The position numbers and the translations under genes are program-made. Shown in pieces: positions 1-5,003 of a stretch of 5,003 nucleotides of DNA. Source of the stretch: CAYMGQ01 sp964390055 (GTDB lineage: Bacteria > Bacillota > Clostridia > Peptostreptococcales > Natronincolaceae). Position 1 is the stretch's first letter, and each line of letters starts with the position of its first letter. Under the pieces are notes generated by a model, which made no database searches, was not told the origin of the DNA, and saw nothing but the letters and a program-made list of their open reading frames with translations. The stretch lies in contig CAYMGQ010000052.1 in the NCBI GenBank assembly GCA_964390055.1, forward strand, positions 1 through 5,003, given 5' to 3'.

Positions 1-47
1 TGCAGACAGTAAAGCAATTTATTAGAAAGTGGCTTTCGACACTCTAA

Positions 48-962
48 TCATAATATATCTAATGGTATCTCTAAAAACCTTGCTAATAGCAAATACCTTA
101 GTACATATGTGGTTCTATTGTTATTTCTTACCATAGTAGATAACCAATTTTGACTTGTATCTGGAATAGCCGATTGTACAAGTGCTAAATATTCCTCTCC
201 ATAAAAACCTATAAAATCTTCCCTTAGTATTTTCTGGTGTACAAAATTATTCATACGAGCATAGCCTTTTTCAACTAATCTAGCCCTAAACTGGCTTCTA
301 AACCATTCTTGAGATCTAAAATTAAAATTACTTTGAAGAAGCAGTTTTGCATCTTCAACCATCCAAAGCATCTTTTTCATAAATTCATCATTGTAATATA
401 TTTCTTTTTCTACTATACAATTTTCGATTGAAGGTTTTATAAATCTTTGTCGATTGCCACCTCTGATTAAATCCTTGCTATTATAAATGGGAATCCTGTG
501 TTTTGCACAGATGAATACACCTGTTATCTGATGGATTCTATGCCAATAAGGTTCCCCATATGTTTCTATATCTTCTTTAAAGCATTCTGGGCAAAATCTA
601 AAATGTTCATTTAAACTAATAGAGTTGGATATTAGTCCTATCTTCATATAAGAAATATCCCCATTACCAATTCTCATTAGATCAATTATTTCTTCTGCTC
701 TATCAGGAGGTATAAATGCTGCATAATACGGAAATAGAGTATGATTGCTGATGAGTTCTTCTACGGTATAGGTTGCATTAACTGGCATATTCTCTATCAA
801 TGCATCTAATCTTGTAGGTAACTCTACAGTAGCAATACAATTTCTAGTTGAAAATAAGTCCTCAAAATTATGTATTTCCGCTATATTTCCACTCCTTACA
901 GCATAACGACCAAGAGTGCTATATAGTAATTCATCTGGGTAAGGGGTTGGGAAAAAATTCAT
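48..962 (-). CDS. tnsD: TnsD/TniQ-family transposon target-site protein, C-terminally truncated
   Basis: The protein is 304 residues. TnsD/TniQ proteins of Tn7-like transposons direct the transposition complex to a specific chromosomal site. The N-terminus (NFFPTPYPDELLYS, followed by GRYAVRSGN) is a typical TniQ-domain opening. A zinc-finger block follows, with C124 and C127 (FCPEC), GEPYWHRIHQ at about 136-145, and C152/H155 (CAKH). The second half (about 243-297: DFIGFYGEEYL, NWL, LRYLLLARFL) matches the start of the TnsD C-terminal region. From family knowledge, full TnsD proteins are about 500-600 residues. This one ends in a TGA just after the LLLARFL helix, so most of the DNA-binding C-terminal part is missing. 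The 47 bases after the stop do not resume a TnsD-like frame. The start is supported by GGAG at 970-973, seven bases upstream. It lies 43 bp after the nuclease gene and could be co-transcribed. Family assignment is firm. Whether it works as a short TniQ or is a remnant is open. Confidence 0.85.
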   Translation of the reverse strand: MNFFPTPYPDELLYSTLGRYAVRSGNIAEIHNFEDLFSTRNCIATVELPTRLDALIENMPVNATYTVEELISNHTLFPYYAAFIPPDRAEEIIDLMRIGNGDISYMKIGLISNSISLNEHFRFCPECFKEDIETYGEPYWHRIHQITGVFICAKHRIPIYNSKDLIRGGNRQRFIKPSIENCIVEKEIYYNDEFMKKMLWMVEDAKLLLQSNFNFRSQEWFRSQFRARLVEKGYARMNNFVHQKILREDFIGFYGEEYLALVQSAIPDTSQNWLSTMVRNNNRTTYVLRYLLLARFLEIPLDIL

Positions 963-1005
963 TCAATCACTCCATGATTACATTTCTAGAGTTTTTTAGC
1001 GTAAC

Positions 1006-1467
1006 TTAAATAAACTCTTTAATAGATTCACTAAATTTAAATATTTCCAAAATCTCATAGTTTTTCTTTGATATGTTGATTCCGAACTCTGGAGCACTTT
1101 TTTGGCCTGGCTTGTCATAGTTTCTGTCAACAAATATTTCATTTGGTACCTTCCATGCTTCTGAAGGTATTAAAAAAATATCTGGATTGTTTCCATTCTC
1201 AAATAACAATAAAGTCAAATATAGATTTCTATTCTCTATATCAAATTTGCTCTTAGGCATATAAACATATCCACTATTTCTTAATGATTTCACTTGTATT
1301 TCACAAAACCTACCAGCCTTATCCTTTATAATAAAATCTACCCCATGGTCATCTACCTCACATGTATAAACCTCTAATCCATAGGATGCAAATTCCATTT
1401 TTGCATAGTACTCAGCATATCGTCCTAACTGTAAAGAACTTAATTTTGACCAATCAGTATTGGGCAT
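1006..1467 (-). CDS. DUF4365-like / PD-(D/E)XK nuclease-fold small protein
   Basis: The protein is 153 residues and resembles a family of small stand-alone proteins often labelled DUF4365, or grouped with intron-associated PD-(D/E)XK (PDDEXK_5) or Hjc-like endonucleases. What can be seen: an N-terminal helix with LGRYAEYYAKMEF (E19), then DDHGVDF (D44), then EIQVKS (E56, Q58, K60). That is the E...D...(E/Q)xK order of the fold, with Q in the usual acidic place of the last motif, as in many IQVKS-type members. The C-terminal part has a conserved-looking block with FVDRNYDKPGQKSAPEFGINIS at about 112-133. The start is supported by AGGGGG at 1476-1481, eight bases upstream. It is the middle gene of a three-gene minus-strand run between another PD-(D/E)XK gene and the TnsD gene. 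A DNA-cleaving role is plausible from the fold, but the substrate is unknown. No membrane segment or signal peptide is seen. Confidence 0.75.
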   Translation of the reverse strand: MPNTDWSKLSSLQLGRYAEYYAKMEFASYGLEVYTCEVDDHGVDFIIKDKAGRFCEIQVKSLRNSGYVYMPKSKFDIENRNLYLTLLLFENGNNPDIFLIPSEAWKVPNEIFVDRNYDKPGQKSAPEFGINISKKNYEILEIFKFSESIKEFI

Positions 1468-1570
1468 TCTCTATTCCCCCTGTCTCATTGTCAATATATA
1501 GTGATAATTACATGGACAAATAATATTATTTATTCTAATTTCTTATTTATTACTTGCTGATTATATGATG

Positions 1571-2668
1571 TTAATTGTTTGCCCTCCAAGGAAGTTTTGG
1601 GTATCTATTTTTAAATTCTTCCACATCTTCTAATCCTTCTAAAAACCATTGTTGGATATTTCCTATATGATCATCATCTACCAACAAATCTTTTAATGAA
1701 ATTCTTCTCCAAATGCCAGCCCAACTTTCTTCATCTTCTAATCCAAAGGATGACCACAATTCATTAGAGTAAGAAAAATCTTTAAAAGCCTTAATTATCT
1801 TATCCCGTTCTTCATGGTATGGTTTAACTCCAATTATCACTTTCAAATCTGGATGCTCTTTGTTAATCAAATTTCCATCTACCCAGTAACCAATCCCAAT
1901 CCAAAACCAATCTTTTTGATTTGCCATATAAATATAACGACCTCTATTTCTTAATTCTGCATCAGCAGAAGTAATACTATATCTTGTTCCTGTAATTAAA
2001 TTATATTTCTCTTCTACTGCCCCACCTAATCCTTCTTGAAGCATTTCCTTTATTCGATTAACGTTCATAAATGCCTTTACATCCATTTCAGAAAACTTTC
2101 TCGACATACTTAACCCCTTTTCTTTCATGAATTTTAAAGTTTCTCTTATTATTTCAACTTCTTGATATCTCTTTAAAATTTGGTATAACTGCCACCATCT
2201 AATTTGAATAAACTTAATTTGATGCTCTGTATCTAATGACATATTTCTAATATATTCCTTATTATCATAATTTTTTGTGAGATAAATAAGAGCCCCCATT
2301 GTTCCTTTTTCATTTTGTTCATTTAAATAAGAAAGGTATCTTGACAGTTGATTGATGCCTTCTTGAGAATCTATTTTATTTTCCATTAAGATAAAATGTT
2401 GTTTTTTACCACAATCTTTAAATCTTATTATTATATCGGGTCTACTTTCACATGTATTTTCTGTGCCTTTAATAATATACTGTGTATCAACATAAATATT
2501 GGATATTTCTACATCTTGTTTAATAACTTTAAGTTCCCTTAATACTGATAATAAAGACTCTGTATGGTTTTTTAGTATATATGCTAATAGTTCTGTCATG
2601 AAATCTTCTTCTGGGCTTCTATTTTTTCTTTCCCTGTACCTAAACAGTTTTAAAAATAATGATTCCAT
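1571..2668 (-). CDS. PD-(D/E)XK nuclease superfamily protein (PDDEXK_4-like)
   Basis: The protein is 365 residues. The N-terminal 120 residues look like a PDDEXK_4-type nuclease core. There is a helix with EEDFMTELLAYIL (E20, E21, E26), then SRPDIIIRF with D78, a strand ending in LMENKID (E96, K98), and a following helix with GINQLSRYLSYL (Q107). That gives the E...D...ExK...Q arrangement, and the key residues appear intact. Residues about 130-200 continue with strands and helices (GALIYLTKNY, IRWWQLYQIL). The C-terminal part (about 205-365) is rich in W and Y (KDWFWIGIGYW, ELWSSFGL, WAGIWRRISL); it matches no domain I can name and may bind a target. The start has AGGGGTG at 2676-2682, seven bases upstream. 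It begins 32 bp after the recombinase stop, so it is probably in the same transcript. Proteins of this type are common in mobile and defence-rich regions. Its exact role is unknown. Confidence 0.8.
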   Translation of the reverse strand: MESLFLKLFRYRERKNRSPEEDFMTELLAYILKNHTESLLSVLRELKVIKQDVEISNIYVDTQYIIKGTENTCESRPDIIIRFKDCGKKQHFILMENKIDSQEGINQLSRYLSYLNEQNEKGTMGALIYLTKNYDNKEYIRNMSLDTEHQIKFIQIRWWQLYQILKRYQEVEIIRETLKFMKEKGLSMSRKFSEMDVKAFMNVNRIKEMLQEGLGGAVEEKYNLITGTRYSITSADAELRNRGRYIYMANQKDWFWIGIGYWVDGNLINKEHPDLKVIIGVKPYHEERDKIIKAFKDFSYSNELWSSFGLEDEESWAGIWRRISLKDLLVDDDHIGNIQQWFLEGLEDVEEFKNRYPKLPWRANN

Positions 2669-2700
2669 AATCGCACACCCCTATAATGAAAGTAAATCAA

Positions 2701-3261
2701 TCATAAAAAGAAATTCTCCAGACTTTCATCAATCTCATCCTGAGTCAAACCAATGTATCTCCTAGTGACCTGTTGGGAACTATGATTGAATATCTGCATC
2801 AATTTCACTATATCCTTTGTCTCTTGGTAATAAAAATATCCAAATGTTTTTCTAAAAGAATGCATTCCAAAGTTATCTATTCCTAGTTCTTCTGCCACTT
2901 TTTTTATATATCTATATGCTTGTACCCTTGTTACATAGGACCTTACTCCATCGCTATTTTTTTGCCTACTTGGAAATAAAAACTCTTGATCATCCCTTCC
3001 AGAAATATATGTCTCTAGTTCATTTCTTAGTTGAACGTTAATAGGAAAAAATTTAGTCTTATTAGTTTTTTCTTCCCTTAATACAATATGGGTTTTATTT
3101 CTTACATCATCAACTTTTAAAGTAATAATATCTCCGACTCTCATTCCTGTATTTAATCCCATAATACACAAGATATAATATTTGTAATTCCTTCTTAGCA
3201 GTTCTGTTTTTAATTCCGCTATTTTATTTCTATCTTTTATTGGCTGAACTATCTCGATAAT
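2701..3261 (-). CDS. Tyrosine recombinase/integrase, catalytic domain only, probable ATT start
   Basis: Site-specific recombinase of the phage-integrase/XerCD fold. Numbered from the ATT at 3261, it is 186 residues and carries the complete catalytic set: R41 (NTGMRVGD), K65 (REEKTNK), H134 and R137 (MHSFRKTFG), H160 (IFNHSS) and nucleophile Y169 (RRYIGL). The N-terminal core-binding domain of full-length integrases is absent, which is usual for a group of about 180-residue firmicute recombinases. An automatic caller would start at TTG 3171, but that lies inside the conserved helix leading to GLNTGMR. The frame stays open upstream to a TAG just before codon 3270, and it encodes EIVQPIKDRNKIAELK, a normal N-terminus for these proteins. 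No ATG, GTG or TTG is available there. GGGAG at 3267-3271 sits five bases from ATT 3261-3259 and eight from ATC 3258. It has its own promoter, and the PDDEXK_4 gene follows 32 bp after its stop. Confidence 0.85.
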   Translation of the reverse strand: MIEIVQPIKDRNKIAELKTELLRRNYKYYILCIMGLNTGMRVGDIITLKVDDVRNKTHIVLREEKTNKTKFFPINVQLRNELETYISGRDDQEFLFPSRQKNSDGVRSYVTRVQAYRYIKKVAEELGIDNFGMHSFRKTFGYFYYQETKDIVKLMQIFNHSSQQVTRRYIGLTQDEIDESLENFFL

Positions 3262-3271
3262 ATCATCTCCC
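3259..3271 (-). promoter_or_regulatory. Shine-Dalgarno and non-canonical start of the recombinase
   Basis: GGGAG (3271-3267 on the minus strand) is followed by ATGAT and then ATT (3261-3259) and ATC (3258-3256) in the recombinase frame. The ATG directly touching GGGAG is in another frame and stops after five codons. ATT differs from ATG by one base, so this may be a mutated start with reduced translation, or a natural rare start as known for infC. Confidence 0.5.
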
Positions 3272-3293
3272 TATGGAAACATTTTCTAATCTC

Positions 3294-3302
3294 ATTATAT
3301 CA
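3294..3302 (-). promoter_or_regulatory. Extended -10 promoter for the recombinase
   Basis: On the minus strand the sequence reads TGATATAAT, a perfect -10 hexamer (3299-3294) with the upstream TG of an extended -10 element. Candidate -35 sequences 16-17 bp upstream (TGTAAA or CTGTAA near 3316-3322) are poor, as is common with extended -10 promoters. Transcription would start near 3287, about 25 bp before the predicted start codon and downstream of the terminator hairpin. Confidence 0.5.
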
Positions 3303-3351
3303 CTCTCACAAGCAGTTTACAGCCCACTATGTTACTCTAAATTCATGTAAA

Positions 3352-3401
3352 ATATAAAAAAGTGCTACAACCCTGATATTTCCATAGTTTATAGCACTTT
3401 T
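3352..3401 (-). terminator. Intrinsic terminator of the 138-residue gene transcript
   Basis: Perfect 10-bp arms AAAAGTGCTA (3358-3367) and TAGCACTTTT (3392-3401) are separated by 24 bases. A few more pairs are possible inside the loop. On the minus strand the stem is followed by six T and then an AT-rich tract, as expected for a terminator of the transcript coming from 4822-3521. On the plus strand there are four T, so it may act weakly both ways. It separates the upstream genes from the recombinase promoter. Confidence 0.6.
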
Positions 3402-3407
3402 ACCACA

Positions 3408-3432
3408 GTAACACAATTACAACTTGTGTTAC
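3408..3432. repeat. Perfect 9-bp inverted repeat with 7-bp spacer (candidate recombinase core site or operator)
   Basis: The arms are GTAACACAA (3408-3416) and TTGTGTTAC (3424-3432), exact reverse complements, with spacer TTACAAC (3417-3423). No T-tract follows on either strand, so it does not look like a terminator. Two recombinase-binding arms around a 6-8 bp crossover region is the known layout of tyrosine-recombinase core sites. An operator for a dimeric regulator is an equal alternative. It lies about 150 bp upstream of the recombinase start. The rest of the 3262-3520 interval shows nothing further I can name. Confidence 0.5.
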
Positions 3433-3520
3433 ACTCATATATTAAAAATTCAATATACCTAATTTGATTTCCATATTCTATTTTTATCACCTTAATGTCT
3501 ACATCCTTATAAATTTATTT

Positions 3521-3937
3521 TTATATAGCAGTAGGATATCCCTTGAGCATATTACTGAAGTATCTTTTTAAAAAAGAATCGTATGCTAATATCTCACCAT
3601 AACTCCTGTCTTTTTTTCTAACCTTAATCTTTGCTTTTCCATATACAACCTTTCCTTTCAATTCTTCTTCAGGCCTCTTTATAATACTTTGATCAATCAA
3701 GCGTAAAAACTCCAATAATACATCCTCTACTTCTTGTTCAGTATAATCTTGTCCAGTTTCACATAGTTCAAATAATCTTAAGTTCTCTCTAAATGTTTCA
3801 TAAAAATATCCATATACAATATCATCATACCCATATAAGAAACTGAAATTAGCAAGAAATTCAAATTCTTCTACTTCAACACTGCCACCATATCTTTTCA
3901 CTAATTCTAATGCATCCCTATCAAATATTTCTCTCAT
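3521..3937 (-). CDS. Hypothetical acidic protein, partner of the ADP-ribosyltransferase-like gene
   Basis: I do not recognise this 138-residue protein. It is acidic in its first 95 residues, with many aromatic residues (FEFLANFSFLYGYDDIVYGYFYETF at about 25-49), and looks mostly helical, including a long amphipathic stretch (EQEVEDVLLEFLRLIDQSI at about 67-85). The last 45 residues are basic (GKVVYGKAKIKVRKKDRSYGE, then LKRYFSNMLKGYP). There is no signal peptide, convincing membrane segment or zinc motif. The start is supported by GGGGTGG about seven bases upstream (3945-3951). It lies 84 bp downstream of the ADP-ribosyltransferase-like gene on the same strand and ends before the terminator at 3358-3401, so the two are probably one operon. 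A small acidic protein beside a possible toxin suggests an antitoxin or immunity role, but this is inference from position only. Confidence 0.65.
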   Translation of the reverse strand: MREIFDRDALELVKRYGGSVEVEEFEFLANFSFLYGYDDIVYGYFYETFRENLRLFELCETGQDYTEQEVEDVLLEFLRLIDQSIIKRPEEELKGKVVYGKAKIKVRKKDRSYGEILAYDSFLKRYFSNMLKGYPTAI

Positions 3938-4021
3938 TCCTTTTCCACCCCTTCTTTTATTGCCGCGATATCTAATGCTGTAGACATACGTACCTACATA
4001 CTTTACATCTTGCTAATTAGA

Positions 4022-4822
4022 TTAGGCATATTCTACTTTGATTTCATCCAATTCCCTTATATCAATAACACTATTAGGAATTACCAACACCTCATTCTCA
4101 TAGTCTTCATCATATATGAATGCAACATTTGATATGTGAACCTTTCCAGTGAAAATAGCCTCTTCAGAGCCAAATCTATAAGAAAACTTGAATATGGATT
4201 CTATATTGGTAGACCATGGTATTGCATTATAAATTTCATCATCTGTTTTCCCAAATCCTCTATATACAGTGATGTAACCCTGATCATCCACTAATTTACC
4301 TTTCATTCTTTGTTCCGAAAGTATTTTAGATCCATATTCTAACAACTCCTTTATTCTGCTAGATGATATTGCAGATAGCGAATTATCGCAAACTTTATGA
4401 ATTCTTATAAATTCTCTAAACCTTTGATCCTTGTCCATCTTCTCATAAAAAACATTGTATACTATTGCCTTATATTTTCTATCTGTAAGGCGGATAATAT
4501 CTGAATATTTTCCTTCTGCATACATCTTATAATATGAATCCTTTAAATGTGAAAAATTCCCTGTAAATTGTCTCATTTCCTCTACAGATTTTAATGAAGG
4601 TATAGAACAAATAAATGTTCCATCAAAGTATACTGTTGATACATATTCAAAGAGCGATACTATATAATAGAATAAATTTTCTTCATTCCACCCAATCTCT
4701 TTAACAAATTCTTTAGAGGCATTAACTATTTCCGAATACCGTGTTTCTTCATTTCTACTTAATCTTTTGACTTCAACAATATTAAGATAACCCATTTGTT
4801 CTAACTTTTTAACATTATACAT
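4022..4822 (-). CDS. Hypothetical protein with C-terminal ADP-ribosyltransferase-like domain
   Basis: The protein is 266 residues. The N-terminal part (about 1-175) is mostly helical and not recognised. The C-terminal part shows the motif order of R-S-E class ADP-ribosyltransferases: VYRGF with R188, then PWSTN with S204/T205 followed by the helix SIFKFSYRFG, then strands (AIFTGKVHIS, VAFIYDED) and ENEVLVIP with the E242-x-E244 pair, ending in VIDIREL. Enzymes of this fold move ADP-ribose from NAD onto a protein, nucleic acid or small molecule and act as toxins, phage effectors or defence proteins. The second motif is STN rather than the classical STS. No secretion signal is seen, so it probably acts in the cytoplasm. 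The start has a very strong AAGGAGGAG at 4829-4837, six bases upstream. The IS256-like end begins only about 50 bp upstream. The fold assignment rests on motifs I read by eye. NAD-binding activity is inferred. Confidence 0.7.
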   Translation of the reverse strand: MYNVKKLEQMGYLNIVEVKRLSRNEETRYSEIVNASKEFVKEIGWNEENLFYYIVSLFEYVSTVYFDGTFICSIPSLKSVEEMRQFTGNFSHLKDSYYKMYAEGKYSDIIRLTDRKYKAIVYNVFYEKMDKDQRFREFIRIHKVCDNSLSAISSSRIKELLEYGSKILSEQRMKGKLVDDQGYITVYRGFGKTDDEIYNAIPWSTNIESIFKFSYRFGSEEAIFTGKVHISNVAFIYDEDYENEVLVIPNSVIDIRELDEIKVEYA

Positions 4823-4926
4823 TACAATCTCCTCCTTGTATAATTAGTATTGTATTAAACAGTGAAAGAAATCGATTAAGTCCGTATAATGGTGTAAAAA
4901 GAGAAATAATTTGAGCCAAGGCTCAA

Positions 4927-4971
4927 CCTCGGTTAGAATATAGTTACGACACAAATACCAAACCGAGGAGG
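4927..4971 (+). promoter_or_regulatory. Leader hairpin that can hide the transposase ribosome binding site
   Basis: CCTCGGTT (4927-4934) is the exact reverse complement of AACCGAGG (4961-4968). The second arm overlaps the first bases of the Shine-Dalgarno AGGAGG (4966-4971). Just upstream, TTGAGCC (4911-4917) and GGCTCAA (4920-4926) form a second hairpin. In a transcript entering from outside the element, the folded leader would reduce access to the ribosome binding site. Confidence 0.5.
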
Positions 4972-4978
4972 ATGAACC

Positions 4979-5003
4979 ATGGCTCAGTATAATATTACAA
5001 TAA
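4979..5003 (+). CDS. IS256-family transposase, N-terminal fragment (runs off window)
   Basis: The open frame starts with ATG at 4979, seven bases after a perfect AGGAGG, and reads MAQYNITI before the window ends. MAQYNIT is a common beginning of clostridial IS256 (mutator-type) DDE transposases, and the IS256-like terminal sequence 105 bp upstream agrees. Only eight residues are visible, so no catalytic motif can be checked. The product would bind the element's ends and move it by a copy-out/paste-in route. Confidence 0.6.

Larger units (their letters stand above)
4874..5003 (+). mobile_element. Left end of an IS256-like insertion sequence (partial)
   Basis: From 4874 the sequence reads GATTAAGTCCGTATAATG and continues GTGTAAAA to 4899. 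As I remember it, this closely resembles the 26-bp terminal inverted repeat of IS256 (GATAAAGTCCGT followed by ATAATTGTGTAAAA). The transposase start follows at 4979 on the plus strand, the expected layout. The right end, the matching repeat and any 8-9 bp target duplication lie outside the window. A duplication, if present, would lie just before 4874 (around 4865-4873). Confidence 0.65.

Noticed and set aside
25..47. Small hairpin GAAAG-TGG-CTTTC and a TGTCGA sequence after the TnsD stop, considered as a terminator or transposon end
   Set aside because: The stem is only five pairs with no T-tract, and no repeated binding sites or matching second end can be seen in the window.
1489..1494. TTGACA on the minus strand, a perfect -35 hexamer
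   Set aside because: A -10 at normal spacing would overlap the start codon of the 1467 gene, leaving no room for its ribosome binding site. A weaker pair upstream (TTTGTC, 16 bp, TATATT at 1520-1493) is possible but too poor to call.
1518..1531. 14-bp palindrome AAATAATATTATTT
   Set aside because: It is pure A/T in an AT-rich spacer and expected by chance. It has no terminator or operator features.
2499..2765. Plus-strand open frame of 88 codons
   Set aside because: It lies opposite the nuclease and recombinase genes, has no convincing protein pattern, and is explained as a shadow of the minus-strand coding frames.
3169..3171. TTG as the recombinase start
   Set aside because: It falls within a conserved helix (YYILCIMGLNTGMR) and would remove the typical N-terminal 30 residues. 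No good Shine-Dalgarno precedes it.
3979..3998. Imperfect palindrome TGTAGACATACGTACCTACA between the two genes of the module
   Set aside because: Only the outer five bases and the central TACGTA are symmetric and the centres do not coincide, so it is too weak to call an operator.
1..5003. CRISPR arrays, tRNA or rRNA genes, riboswitches
   Set aside because: No regularly spaced repeats, cloverleaf-like segments or conserved rRNA stretches were seen on either strand.

Overview
The window is AT-rich, and every complete gene has a purine-rich Shine-Dalgarno sequence close to its start. This suggests a low-GC Firmicute, probably a clostridial-type bacterium. The gene content supports that: a TnsD/TniQ protein, a small catalytic-domain tyrosine recombinase and an IS256-type insertion sequence of kinds common in that group. 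No core housekeeping gene is visible. The window reads as accessory DNA, such as the cargo of a transposon or genomic island.

Layout by coordinate: (1) 48-962, minus strand, a TnsD/TniQ-family target-site protein that stops well short of normal TnsD length. (2) 1006-1467, minus, a small DUF4365/Hjc-like PD-(D/E)XK nuclease-fold protein. (3) 1571-2668, minus, a larger PD-(D/E)XK protein of the PDDEXK_4 type. (4) 2701-3261, minus, a tyrosine recombinase with an intact R-K-H-R-H-Y catalytic set; its true start appears to be a non-ATG codon (ATT at 3261) rather than the internal TTG at 3171. (5) 3262-3520, an intergenic control region with an extended -10 promoter for the recombinase, a terminator for the genes transcribed towards it, and a perfect 9-7-9 inverted repeat that could be a recombination or operator site. 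(6) 3521-3937, minus, an unrecognised acidic 138-residue protein. (7) 4022-4822, minus, a 266-residue protein whose C-terminal third has the R / S-T / E-x-E pattern of ADP-ribosyltransferases. (8) 4874-5003, the left end of an IS256-like element with the first codons of its transposase on the plus strand, running off the window.

All six complete genes are on the minus strand and seem to form two transcription units. The putative ADP-ribosyltransferase and the 138-residue protein form the first, ending at the terminator near 3358-3401. The recombinase and the two nuclease-like proteins, possibly with the TnsD remnant, form the second, starting from the promoter near 3300. The most interesting candidate is the two-gene ADP-ribosyltransferase-like module, which could be a toxin/antitoxin or anti-phage unit carried among mobility genes. 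That function is inferred from fold motifs and context; nothing in the sequence proves it.
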